This document shows positions 8,151-16,066 of a stretch of 64,000 bases of DNA, one piece after another; within the stretch, counting starts at the first letter, position 1; every line of letters starts with the position of its first letter. The notes beneath the pieces are model-generated. The model worked only from the letters and a program-made list of their open reading frames with translations, searched no databases and was not told the DNA's origin. Made by a program: the position numbers and the translations under genes. The stretch comes from Kineothrix sp. MB12-C1 (lineage in GTDB: Bacteria > Bacillota > Clostridia > Lachnospirales > Lachnospiraceae): NCBI RefSeq assembly GCF_030863805.1, contig NZ_CP132957.1, forward strand, positions 3,596,001-3,660,000, given 5' to 3'.

Positions 8151-8224
8151 TGCACACTCGCACGAAGTAGTGTTTTGTCGCAAAGCGACCGGGCTCGGTG
8201 CAGACGGCGATTAAATCGCCGTCT
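8151..8224 (-). repeat. Diverged copy of the CCGAGC/GCGAGTGTGCA repeat plus hairpin
   Basis: Read on the minus strand, CTGCACCGAGC (8203-8193) and GCGAGTGTGCA (8161-8151) match the core of the 79-bp repeats at 30683 and 40392. The two parts are separated by an extra 31 nt that forms two small hairpins. Immediately downstream on the plus strand is AGACGGCGAT / ATCGCCGTCT (8202-8224), a 10-bp stem with a 3-nt loop. Confidence 0.5.
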
Positions 8225-8235
8225 ATATAATAAGA

Positions 8236-9108
8236 TTGGCGGTAAATAAAAAGATGTTAAGAAGAGTTATTTATATTTGTAGAGATTTCAATCGACAGAC
8301 GAATAGGAAAAATATTAGTGCATTTGCATCCAGCACTGCATTTTTCTTATTTCTATCTTTAATTCCCATGCTGGTTTTGCTCTGTGCCATCATTCCGTAT
8401 ACTTCGATTACGGAGGCTGCTCTTATGAGATTTATTACGGAGATGACACCGGATATGGTGGATTCCCTCGTTGTATCGATTATTGGAGATGTATATGACC
8501 AGTCGGCAGGTGTAATTTCGATTGCGGCAATCGCTACGCTTTGGTCGGCGGCAAAAGGAATGCTGGCCCTCATTAGGGGATTGAATGAAATTAACGATGT
8601 GGATGAGAATAGAAGTTATGTGGTGCTCCGTGGAATTGCTTCTTTTTATACGATATTGATGCTTCTTGTTGTTCTATTGTCGCTTGTTGTGATGGTATTT
8701 GGTAACGCATTAGTAGCCGGTGTGATAAGAAGTATTCCCCAGAGCAAAAAGGTATTTGACTTTTTAATGCATTTTCGACTGCTGTTTTCCTTCTCCGTTA
8801 TGATTTTAGGATTTACGATGATTTATGCTTATATACCGAATAAAAAGCTGCGTTTTACCTGGCAGATTCCCGGTGCTGTATTTTCTGCGGTCGTGTGGAA
8901 TGTCTTTTCCTGGGCTTTTTCTATATATGTGACAAGAGTTAATGACTTCAATACCTATGGGAATCTGGCGACCATCGTTATTATTATGCTTTGGATGTAT
9001 ATGTGTATGTATATCATTATGATAGGGGCCTTTATCAATCGGTATTTTGGCCCGGCTTATCAGTTCTTGTTTGGCCCTTTGAAAAAGAAGGGACTTGACA
9101 ATCGCTGA
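8236..9108 (+). CDS. YihY/BrkB-family integral membrane protein
   Basis: A 290-residue polytopic protein with about six membrane segments. The conserved N-terminal motif (ISAFASSTAFFLFLSLIPM) and central ATLWSAAKGMLALIRGLNEI motif are typical of the YihY/BrkB family, formerly mis-annotated as RNase BN. The biochemical role of the family is unsettled; transport or envelope functions are proposed. The start is uncertain: TTG 8236 has a poor ribosome binding site, while ATG 8254 (GGCGG about 10 nt upstream) would give 284 residues. The promoter of the following pheST operon overlaps its last codons. Confidence 0.88.
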   Translation: MAVNKKMLRRVIYICRDFNRQTNRKNISAFASSTAFFLFLSLIPMLVLLCAIIPYTSITEAALMRFITEMTPDMVDSLVVSIIGDVYDQSAGVISIAAIATLWSAAKGMLALIRGLNEINDVDENRSYVVLRGIASFYTILMLLVVLLSLVVMVFGNALVAGVIRSIPQSKKVFDFLMHFRLLFSFSVMILGFTMIYAYIPNKKLRFTWQIPGAVFSAVVWNVFSWAFSIYVTRVNDFNTYGNLATIVIIMLWMYMCMYIIMIGAFINRYFGPAYQFLFGPLKKKGLDNR

Positions 9109-9123
9109 AAGATTCCATACAAT
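9095..9123 (+). promoter_or_regulatory. Promoter of the pheST T-box operon
   Basis: TTGACA (9095-9100), a 17-nt spacer and TACAAT (9118-9123). The -35 box lies within the last codons of the YihY gene. Predicted transcription start is near 9130, just ahead of the T-box stem I. Confidence 0.75.
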
Positions 9124-9129
9124 AAAAGG

Positions 9130-9441
9130 CAGTTAATTAGAGTGGTTGTAATAAAATAACAGTAGAAATGCTATGAAGGTGTTAGTAGAGTTACATTTTC
9201 TGTCAGAGAGAGGAAGTCATCGGCTGAAAGCTTCCCCCAGTTCAAATGTCACTTGAGATTCCCACCGGAGCAGCCTCATGAACAGCTATCTGTGATTGCC
9301 GTAGCAATCGAGATGGAAGTAGTGAAGGACGTTAATCACGCGTTATGTGAGAAGAGAGTCTGTGTTAACAGGAATTCGGGTGGTACCGCGGAATAATTTC
9401 GTCCCTGACATTACATTTAGTAGTGTTTGGGGACGTTTTTT
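9130..9441 (+). promoter_or_regulatory. T-box riboswitch leader (probable tRNA-Phe sensor) for pheST
   Basis: The invariant T-box sequence GGGTGGTACCGCGG is at 9378-9391, followed by a terminator (CGTCCC from 9400, GGGGACG then T6 ending 9441). An alternative pairing of the T-box would form the antiterminator. Stem I features upstream include AGAGAGGAAG...GGCTGAAAGCTTCC (about 9206-9235), the distal recognition arm. A TTC codon at 9241-9243, in the stem I 3' side, is a candidate specifier for Phe. Uncharged tRNA-Phe would promote read-through into pheS. The specifier position is inferred from context; the T-box class is certain from sequence. Confidence 0.93.
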
Positions 9442-9503
9442 ATGTAATGGGAAAGTGCTCCTATTACATAAGAATGCGCAGCTACGCGCATGGAACAAAA
9501 GGA
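9442..9503 (+). repeat. Palindromic repeat, GTAATAGGA family, copy 1
   Basis: ATGTAATGGGA (9442-9452) and TCCTATTACAT (9459-9469) form a hairpin with one G-T mismatch and a 6-nt loop. It is followed by a second palindrome, ATGCGC-AGCTAC-GCGCAT (9474-9491), then GGAACAAAAGG. It begins directly after the T-tract of the T-box terminator and sits between that terminator and pheS. Related copies are at 30171, 58291, 58355 and 62082. Confidence 0.75.
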
Positions 9504-9556
9504 TCAGGGCTAGGGTGCGCGACCACGCGGTAAATTGAATAGAGAAAGGAAAAATC

Positions 9557-10576
9557 ATGAGAGAGAGATTAGAACAAATTAAGGCAGAAGCCCTTAAACA
9601 AATTGAGTCAAGTGATGCACTGGAAAAGTTAAATGAGATTCGAGTGAGCTACCTTGGAAAGAAAGGTGAGCTTACCGCAGTTTTAAAAAGCCTAAAGGAC
9701 GTAGCCCCGGAAGAGAGGCCTAAGGTTGGACAGTTCGTCAATGAGGCAAGAGAAGAGATTGAAAAAGTATTAGAAGAATACAAAGTAAAAATGGAACGTA
9801 TGATTCGTGAATCTAAAATGAAAGAAGAAGTGATCGATGTGACGCTTCCTGCGAAGAAACAAAATGTGGGACATCGCCATCCGAATACGATCGCACTCGA
9901 GGAAGTGGAGCGAATCTTTGTGGGGATGGGTTATGAAGTGGTGGAAGGCCCTGAAATAGAAAGGGACTACTATAACTTCGAGGCTCTTAACATTCCTGAT
10001 GGACATCCGGCGAAGGATGAGCAGGATACCTTCTATATTACCGGAGATATTCTTTTAAGATCGCAGACTTCTCCTACGCAGGTACATGAAATGGAAAAAG
10101 GATACCTGCCTATTCGTATGTTGGCGCCGGGAAGAGTATTCCGTTCCGATGAGGTGGATGCTACCCATTCTCCTTCCTTCCATCAGATAGAGGGATTGGT
10201 TATTGATAGAAATATTACGTTCTCAGACTTAAAAGGAACCCTTGCAGAATTCGCAAAAGAGTTATTCGGAGAAAGCACAAAGGTGAAATTCAGACCCCAC
10301 CATTTCCCGTTTACAGAGCCCAGTGCGGAGATGGATGTTTCTTGTTATAAATGCGGAGGAAACGGATGCCGTTTCTGTAAAGGCTCCGGCTGGATTGAAA
10401 TCTTGGGCTGCGGCATGGTACATCCGCATGTTCTCGAAATGAGCGGTATTAATCCGGAAGAATATACAGGATTTGCATTCGGTGTAGGTCTGGAACGTAT
10501 TGCGTTGCTGAAATATGAGATCGATGATATGCGTCTGCTTTACGAGAACGACATCCGTTTCTTGAGGCAGTTCTAG
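9557..10576 (+). CDS. pheS: Phenylalanine-tRNA ligase alpha subunit
   Basis: Catalytic subunit of the (alpha-beta)2 enzyme that charges tRNA-Phe. It has 339 residues, the usual length. The N-terminal coiled-coil tRNA-binding arm spans about residues 1-90. The class II catalytic core follows: HPNTIALEEVERIF, motif 2 (LAPGRVFRSDEVDATHSPSFHQIEG) and motif 3 near the end (FAFGVGLERIALLKY). ATG 9557 follows AGAAAGGA. A CxxCGGxGCxxC-like stretch (residues about 260-275) adds four cysteines, often seen in clostridial PheS. Expression is governed by the T-box leader; pheT follows after a 246-bp gap that contains a repeat element. Confidence 0.97.
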   Translation: MRERLEQIKAEALKQIESSDALEKLNEIRVSYLGKKGELTAVLKSLKDVAPEERPKVGQFVNEAREEIEKVLEEYKVKMERMIRESKMKEEVIDVTLPAKKQNVGHRHPNTIALEEVERIFVGMGYEVVEGPEIERDYYNFEALNIPDGHPAKDEQDTFYITGDILLRSQTSPTQVHEMEKGYLPIRMLAPGRVFRSDEVDATHSPSFHQIEGLVIDRNITFSDLKGTLAEFAKELFGESTKVKFRPHHFPFTEPSAEMDVSCYKCGGNGCRFCKGSGWIEILGCGMVHPHVLEMSGINPEEYTGFAFGVGLERIALLKYEIDDMRLLYENDIRFLRQF

Positions 10577-10626
10577 TGTTACCTGGTACCCATAAAATAA
10601 TAGGGCGTCAAAAGGCATTTGGCCTC

Positions 10627-10802
10627 ATGATACCTACGGATTGCTACGCACTTTGTGCTCTCGCAATCCCAACCCTAACTCAAGTTAGGGTACAACATTC
10701 GAAATCTGCCCTATTCGGGCTACTTTCTCATGTTTTGCGGGTCACAAAGTCATGTTTTCTCATGCAAGCATGAGACATATGATCTTTTGACCCTAGTATC
10801 AT
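10627..10802 (+). repeat. 176-bp repeat element with terminal inverted repeats, copy 2
   Basis: Second copy of the element at 902-1056. It starts ATGATACC (10627) and ends GTATCAT (10796-10802). Shared internal blocks include CCTACGGATTGCT, GCCCTATTCGGGCTACTTTC and the terminal hairpin, here with mismatches between arms. It is about 21 bp longer than copy 1 because of a small insertion containing the palindrome CCCTAACTCAAGTTAGGG. It separates pheS from pheT, ending 20 bp before the pheT start, so it must be transcribed with the operon. Confidence 0.78.
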
Positions 10803-10822
10803 AAAATGAAGGAGAATAGAAG

Positions 10823-13243
10823 ATGAATACAGCATTATCATGGATTAAAGCATATGTACCGGAATTAGAATGCACCGATCAGGAATATTGTGATGCGATG
10901 ACATTGTCCGGAACAAAGGTAGAAGGCTATCAGCGGTTAGATAAGAACTTGGAAAAGATAATAGTGGGACAAATCGATAAGATTGAGAAGCATCCCGATG
11001 CGGATAAATTGATCGTATGTCAGGTAAATGTAGGAAATGAAGTTGTTCAAATTGTTACCGGTGCGCCCAACGTGAAGGAAGGCGATAAGGTACCGGTAGT
11101 TCTTGACGGAGGCAAGGTAGCAGGAGGACATGATGGAGGAGCTCTTCCGGCAGGTGGAATTGAAATTAAGGCGGGAAAGCTGCGTGGAATTCCTTCCTTC
11201 GGTATGATGTGTTCGATTGAAGAACTCGGAGCGACCAGGGAAATGTATCCGGAAGCGCCGGAATACGGTATTTATATATTCGAAGATGATGTGATTGTCG
11301 GGGCGGATGCTATCGAAGTCTTAGGCCTTAGAGATACCGTATTTGAATATGAGATTACATCCAATCGTGTAGATTGTTATAGTGTACTCGGTATTGCAAG
11401 AGAAGCGGCGGCTACCTACAGAAAGCCTTTCCTTATACCTGAAATCGTAGTGCAGGAGAATGGCGAAAAAGTAGAAGACTATATATCCGTTGAGGTGCAG
11501 GATCCTGACTTGTGTTCCCGCTATGTGGCGAGAGTCTGTACTAATATTAAAATAGGTCCCTCACCGAAATGGATGCAAAGACGTTTGGCAGCGAGCGGCA
11601 TTCGTCCCATTAATAATCTTGTGGATATTACGAACTATGTAATGGAAGAATACGGTCAGCCGATGCATGCTTTTGATCTGGATACCATTGCGGGACATAA
11701 AATTATTGTCCGCCGTGCGAAGGATGGAGATGAGTTCCAGACGTTGGACGGTCAAGTGAGAAAATTGGATAAAGAAGTGCTGATGATTTGTGACGCGGAG
11801 AAAGAAATAGGTATTGCCGGAATTATGGGAGGCGAGAACTCTAAAATTACGGATGAAGTGAAAACAGTTTTATTCGAGGCAGCTACTTTTAACGGCACCA
11901 ATATTCGTAAATCAGCCAAAAGGATCGGACTTCGCACCGATGCTTCCAGCAAATTTGAAAAAGGGCTTGACCCGAACAATGCAGAGGCTGCGATTAACAG
12001 GGCTTGTCAATTGATACAGGAGCTGGGCTGCGGAGAAGTGGTGAGCGGACTTGTGGACGTATGTGCGCCTGTCAAGGAAAAAGTACAGATTAAGTTTGAG
12101 CCGGAGAAAATTAACAAATTATTAGGCACTGATATTTCGAGGGAGGAAATGCTCCAGATTTTCGGGATGATTGAGCTTACCTACGTAGAAGAAACAGGAA
12201 TGCTTATAATTCCTTCCTTCCGTCAGGATATTTTAGGATTTGCAGATATCGCGGAAGAAGTGGCAAGGTTTTATGGATATGATAAGATTCCTGTATCTCT
12301 TCCCCGCGGTGAGGCTACAACCGGAAAGCTCCCCTTTAAATTACGCATTGAACAAAAAGCGAGAGATATTGCAGAATTCTGTGGTTTTTCGCAGGGAATG
12401 TGCTATTCCTTTGAAAGTCCGAAAGTATTCGATAAGTTATTAATTACACAGGACAGTGAGTTGAGAAGAGCAATTACCATAGCAAATCCTCTCGGTGAGG
12501 ACTTCTCGATTATGAGGACTGTTTCCTTAAATGGAATGCTGACCAGTCTTGCTACGAATTATAATAGAAGAAATAAAGATGTAAAATTATATGAGCTTGG
12601 TAATATTTATGTAGCGAAATCCCTTCCTCTGACGGAGCTTCCTGATGAGAGAATGCAATTTACACTCGGTATGTATGGCGAGGGTGATTTCTTTACGATG
12701 AAGGGTGTTGTAGAAGAGTTCTTTGACAGTATCGGCATGAATAAGAAGGTAGCTTATAATCCGGAAGCAGGAAAGTCCTTCCTTCATCCCGGACGTCAGG
12801 CAGAGATTGTCTATGAAGGAAAGATTGTGGGTTATCTGGGAGAGATACATCCGGAGGTATGCGATAACTACGATATTGGAACGAAGGTGTATGTGGCAGT
12901 GCTGGATATGCCCGAGGTAGTTCCCTTCGCAACATTTGATAGAAAATACGAAGGTATTGCGAAATATCCTGCCGTATCCCGCGATATCAGTATGGTAGTT
13001 CCGAAGAATATCCTGGTAGGACAGATTGAAGAAATGATTGAACAACGAGGCGGCAAGCTTCTGGAGTCATATCAGTTATTTGATATTTATGAAGGGGCAC
13101 AGATTAAAGAAGGCTTCAAGTCAGTGGCTTATTCCATTACGTTCCGTGCAAAGGACAGAACCTTAGAAGAGGGAGATGTGAGTGCGGCTATGAAGAAGAT
13201 ATTGAATGGACTTGAGGGCATGGGAATTGAGCTTCGTCAATAA
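10823..13243 (+). CDS. pheT: Phenylalanine-tRNA ligase beta subunit
   Basis: The 806-residue beta subunit binds tRNA and carries the editing site for mischarged Tyr. Domains in order: the N-terminal EMAP/OB-fold tRNA-binding domain (about residues 40-150, IVGQIDKIEKHPDADKL), B3/B4 editing domains (about 210-390, with NNLVDITNYVMEEYGQPMHAFD), B5 (about 400-470), the catalytic-like domain (about 480-680) and the C-terminal ferredoxin-fold anticodon-binding domain (about 710-806, KYPAVSRDISMVV). ATG 10823 follows GAAGGAGAAT. Length and domain order are standard. Confidence 0.97.
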   Translation: MNTALSWIKAYVPELECTDQEYCDAMTLSGTKVEGYQRLDKNLEKIIVGQIDKIEKHPDADKLIVCQVNVGNEVVQIVTGAPNVKEGDKVPVVLDGGKVAGGHDGGALPAGGIEIKAGKLRGIPSFGMMCSIEELGATREMYPEAPEYGIYIFEDDVIVGADAIEVLGLRDTVFEYEITSNRVDCYSVLGIAREAAATYRKPFLIPEIVVQENGEKVEDYISVEVQDPDLCSRYVARVCTNIKIGPSPKWMQRRLAASGIRPINNLVDITNYVMEEYGQPMHAFDLDTIAGHKIIVRRAKDGDEFQTLDGQVRKLDKEVLMICDAEKEIGIAGIMGGENSKITDEVKTVLFEAATFNGTNIRKSAKRIGLRTDASSKFEKGLDPNNAEAAINRACQLIQELGCGEVVSGLVDVCAPVKEKVQIKFEPEKINKLLGTDISREEMLQIFGMIELTYVEETGMLIIPSFRQDILGFADIAEEVARFYGYDKIPVSLPRGEATTGKLPFKLRIEQKARDIAEFCGFSQGMCYSFESPKVFDKLLITQDSELRRAITIANPLGEDFSIMRTVSLNGMLTSLATNYNRRNKDVKLYELGNIYVAKSLPLTELPDERMQFTLGMYGEGDFFTMKGVVEEFFDSIGMNKKVAYNPEAGKSFLHPGRQAEIVYEGKIVGYLGEIHPEVCDNYDIGTKVYVAVLDMPEVVPFATFDRKYEGIAKYPAVSRDISMVVPKNILVGQIEEMIEQRGGKLLESYQLFDIYEGAQIKEGFKSVAYSITFRAKDRTLEEGDVSAAMKKILNGLEGMGIELRQ

Positions 13244-13263
13244 ATAAGATGGATGATAAAAAT

Positions 13264-13330
13264 AGGTAATTACGAAACAGATAAGCTGCAAAAGTTTCAC
13301 ATATAATAAGTATAAGTTTCGTAATTACCT
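13264..13330. promoter_or_regulatory. 15-bp inverted repeat flanking a -10 box
   Basis: AGGTAATTACGAAAC (13264-13278) and its exact complement GTTTCGTAATTACCT (13316-13330) are 37 nt apart. A TATAAT lies between them (13302-13307), so transcription could start close to the second arm. It lies upstream of the M18 aminopeptidase. It may be a two-site operator or a remnant of an inverted-repeat element. No T-tract follows, so a terminator is unlikely. Confidence 0.55.
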
Positions 13331-13366
13331 AAAACAATACAAGAAAGAGAGGTATGGCAGCAATCG

Positions 13367-14803
13367 ATGCCATTACAGAATATGGAAAATAAGAATATTT
13401 GGGATACTTATAGTAAAGAGCAGTTAGAGGAATTAGAAGTTCATGCCAAAGAGTATATGGAATTTTTGGATAATGGAAAGACAGAGAGAGAATGTATCGA
13501 TACTATTGTAAATACCATTGAAAAGGATGGTTATCAAGAATTACAGTCTCTTATGAAGCAGAACAAAGAATTAAAGGCAGGAGATAAGGTTTACTCAGTG
13601 TGGATGAATAAGTCGATCGTTATGTTCCGTCTGGGAAATAAGCCGATGGCCGAGGGAATGAATATTCTCGGTGCACATCTGGATTCTCCGAGATTGGATA
13701 TTAAGCAGAATCCGCTTTATGAAGAAGGTGGTTTCGCTTATCTCGATACCCATTATTATGGTGGTGTTAAGAAGTATCAGTGGGTGACGATTCCCCTTTC
13801 CATCCATGGAGTTGTTGTGAAAAAGGATGGAACAACGGTGGAAATCAATGTGGGCGAAAATGAAGACGATCCTGTATTCTTCGTCTCCGACCTTTTAATT
13901 CATCTTGCGGCAGAGCAGCTTGAGAAAAAGGCATCCAGAGTAATTGAAGGAGAAGCTCTCGATATTATCATAGGAAATAAACCTCTTATTATTGATAAGA
14001 ACCAGGTGGAAAACGGCAAAGAGGAATCACGGCCGAAGGATGCGGTGAAACAGGGAATCTTGGCTATCTTGAAAGAAAATTATGATATGGAAGAAGAGGA
14101 TTTCATTTCTGCAGAACTTGAAGTGGTTCCTGCGGGTAAGGCAAGAGAAGCGGGCTTCGATAGAAGTATGATCTTAGCCTATGGTCAAGATGATAGAGTC
14201 TGCGCATTCTCTTCCCTTAAGGCAATGATGGAGGTGACGCAGTCAGATAGAACTGCTTGCTGTATTCTCGTGGACAAAGAAGAAATCGGCAGTGTAGGTG
14301 CTACCGGCATGCAGTCTCGGTTTTTTGAAAACGCAGTAGCAGAGGTGATGAACCTTGCGGGAGAATACAGTGAGCTGAATGTGAGAAGATGCCTGGCATC
14401 CTCTTGTATGCTTTCCTCCGATGTGAGCAGTGCCTTCGATCCTTCCTTTGCTTCCAGTTTCGATAAGAAGAATGTGGCATATTTAGGAAATGGTATGGTA
14501 TTCAATAAATTTACAGGTTCTCGTGGCAAGTCCGGATCCAACGATGCCAATGCGGAATATCTGGGACATATTAGAGCAATCTTCGACAAAGAAAAGGTGA
14601 ACTTCCAGACTGCGGAGCTTGGACGTGTAGACCTTGGCGGCGGTGGAACCATCGCTTACATACTCGCATTATATGGTATGAATGTTATCGATAGCGGCGT
14701 AGCTGTACTGAATATGCATGCGCCTTGGGAAGCTACGAGCAAGGCGGACGTATATGAAGCGAAACGAGGATATATAGCATTTCTTAACAATGCTTCCTTG
14801 TAA
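13367..14803 (+). CDS. M18-family aminopeptidase (aspartyl aminopeptidase family)
   Basis: A 478-residue zinc aminopeptidase, the usual M18 length. Motifs: the first metal ligand in GAHLDSPRLD (about H103/D105), TTHYYGG-like DTHYYGGVKKYQW (substrate-binding region), catalytic Glu pair in DKEEIGSVGATG (about residues 303-306), and the C-terminal metal-binding His in NMHAPWE. It probably removes N-terminal acidic or neutral residues from peptides in the cytosol. The start is not firmly set: ATG 13367 lies 14 nt after AGAGAGG, and an out-of-frame ATG at 13354 is closer. A later in-frame ATG exists at 13382. Confidence 0.93.
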   Translation: MPLQNMENKNIWDTYSKEQLEELEVHAKEYMEFLDNGKTERECIDTIVNTIEKDGYQELQSLMKQNKELKAGDKVYSVWMNKSIVMFRLGNKPMAEGMNILGAHLDSPRLDIKQNPLYEEGGFAYLDTHYYGGVKKYQWVTIPLSIHGVVVKKDGTTVEINVGENEDDPVFFVSDLLIHLAAEQLEKKASRVIEGEALDIIIGNKPLIIDKNQVENGKEESRPKDAVKQGILAILKENYDMEEEDFISAELEVVPAGKAREAGFDRSMILAYGQDDRVCAFSSLKAMMEVTQSDRTACCILVDKEEIGSVGATGMQSRFFENAVAEVMNLAGEYSELNVRRCLASSCMLSSDVSSAFDPSFASSFDKKNVAYLGNGMVFNKFTGSRGKSGSNDANAEYLGHIRAIFDKEKVNFQTAELGRVDLGGGGTIAYILALYGMNVIDSGVAVLNMHAPWEATSKADVYEAKRGYIAFLNNASL

Positions 14804-14830
14804 ACCTTTTAGAAAGAAATGTGAAAGTTT

Positions 14831-15865
14831 ATGAAAGATTTCAAGAAGTCTGATTTTCATTTTGAATTGCCGGAGGAACTGATTGCTCAGGATCCTCTGG
14901 AGGATCGTTCCGGCTCGAGACTCCTTTTACTGGATAAGAATACTGGAGAGATAAAGCATCAAATATTCCGGGAAGTTATTGACTGCCTGGAGCAGGGAGA
15001 CTGTCTGGTGCTCAATGATACGAAGGTGATACCGGCCAGATTGCTCGGCGTAAAAGCGGATACCGGTGCAGCAATAGAAGTTCTGCTTCTAAAAAGGCAG
15101 GAAAATGATATATGGGAAGCCTTGGTAAAGCCGGGCAAAAAGGCGAAGCCGGGAGCGATTATCAGCTTCGGTGATGGCATCCTGACCGGAGAAATCATGG
15201 ATGTGGTAGAGGAAGGCAATCGCCTCATTCAATTTCATTATGAAGGTATCTTTGAAGAGGTGTTGGACCGACTGGGGGAAATGCCTCTGCCCCCTTATAT
15301 CACGCATAAGCTTCAGGATAAGAGCCGCTACCAGACCGTCTATGCCAAATACGAAGGTTCTGCAGCGGCCCCCACAGCAGGACTTCATTTCACCAAGGAA
15401 CTTCTTAGTCTCATAGAGGGAAAAGGCGTAGATATCGCCTATGTGACCTTACATGTAGGACTTGGGACCTTCCGTCCTGTAAAAGCGGATAATATATTGG
15501 AGCATCATATGCATTCGGAATATTATCAGGTGACAAAGGAAGCCGCGGATAAAGTAAACGGGGCAAAGAAGAAGGGAAAACGAGTAATCTGCGTGGGCAC
15601 AACGAGTTGCCGCACGCTGGAGAGCGCTACCGATGAGAACGGAATACTCCGTGAAGGCTGTGGAAATACCGAAATATTCATTTATCCCGGTTATCGTTTC
15701 CGCATATTGGATGGACTCATTACCAATTTCCATCTCCCGGAATCCACTCTCGTGATGCTTGTATCCGCCCTCGCGGGCAGAGAAAATGTCCTTCATGCTT
15801 ATGAAGAAGCGATACGTGAAAGATATCGGTTTTTCAGCTTTGGAGATGCGATGTTTATCGGGTAA
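14831..15865 (+). CDS. queA: S-adenosylmethionine:tRNA ribosyltransferase-isomerase
   Basis: Transfers the ribosyl part of SAM to preQ1 at tRNA position 34, forming epoxyqueuosine. It has 344 residues, the normal length. Conserved segments include [24 protein letters not shown] at the N-terminus, [45 protein letters not shown] and [15 protein letters not shown] 14831 follows AGAAAGAAATG. No preQ1 riboswitch is visible in the 28-bp gap, and no tgt gene follows. A terminator ends the unit at 15894-15920. Confidence 0.96.
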   Translation: MKDFKKSDFHFELPEELIAQDPLEDRSGSRLLLLDKNTGEIKHQIFREVIDCLEQGDCLVLNDTKVIPARLLGVKADTGAAIEVLLLKRQENDIWEALVKPGKKAKPGAIISFGDGILTGEIMDVVEEGNRLIQFHYEGIFEEVLDRLGEMPLPPYITHKLQDKSRYQTVYAKYEGSAAAPTAGLHFTKELLSLIEGKGVDIAYVTLHVGLGTFRPVKADNILEHHMHSEYYQVTKEAADKVNGAKKKGKRVICVGTTSCRTLESATDENGILREGCGNTEIFIYPGYRFRILDGLITNFHLPESTLVMLVSALAGRENVLHAYEEAIRERYRFFSFGDAMFIG

Positions 15866-15893
15866 TAAGCTAAATATTAATTTGTTGTATGAG

Positions 15894-15920
15894 AGGTTGT
15901 GCCTAAAGCACAGCCTTTTT
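15894..15920 (+). terminator. Intrinsic terminator after queA
   Basis: AGGTTGTGC (15894-15902), a 5-nt loop and GCACAGCCTTTTT (15908-15920). Compact stem with a T-run about 30 bp past the queA stop. Confidence 0.85.
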
Positions 15921-16066
15921 ACGTATATTTTACACAATATTAAGATAGGAGAGATAGTCGCGAAGAAAAATATACTTTACCATAAAAATAATATTGTATG
16001 TTGGGAAGAATATGGGAGATAGGTAACCCTTATGCTGATAGTACCGGATGGAGAGGCAGGACAGAA

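Noticed and set aside
13354-13390. Twelve-codon leader peptide before the M18 aminopeptidase (ATG 13354)
   Set aside because: The ribosome site abuts the ATG too closely and the peptide has no regulatory codon run.
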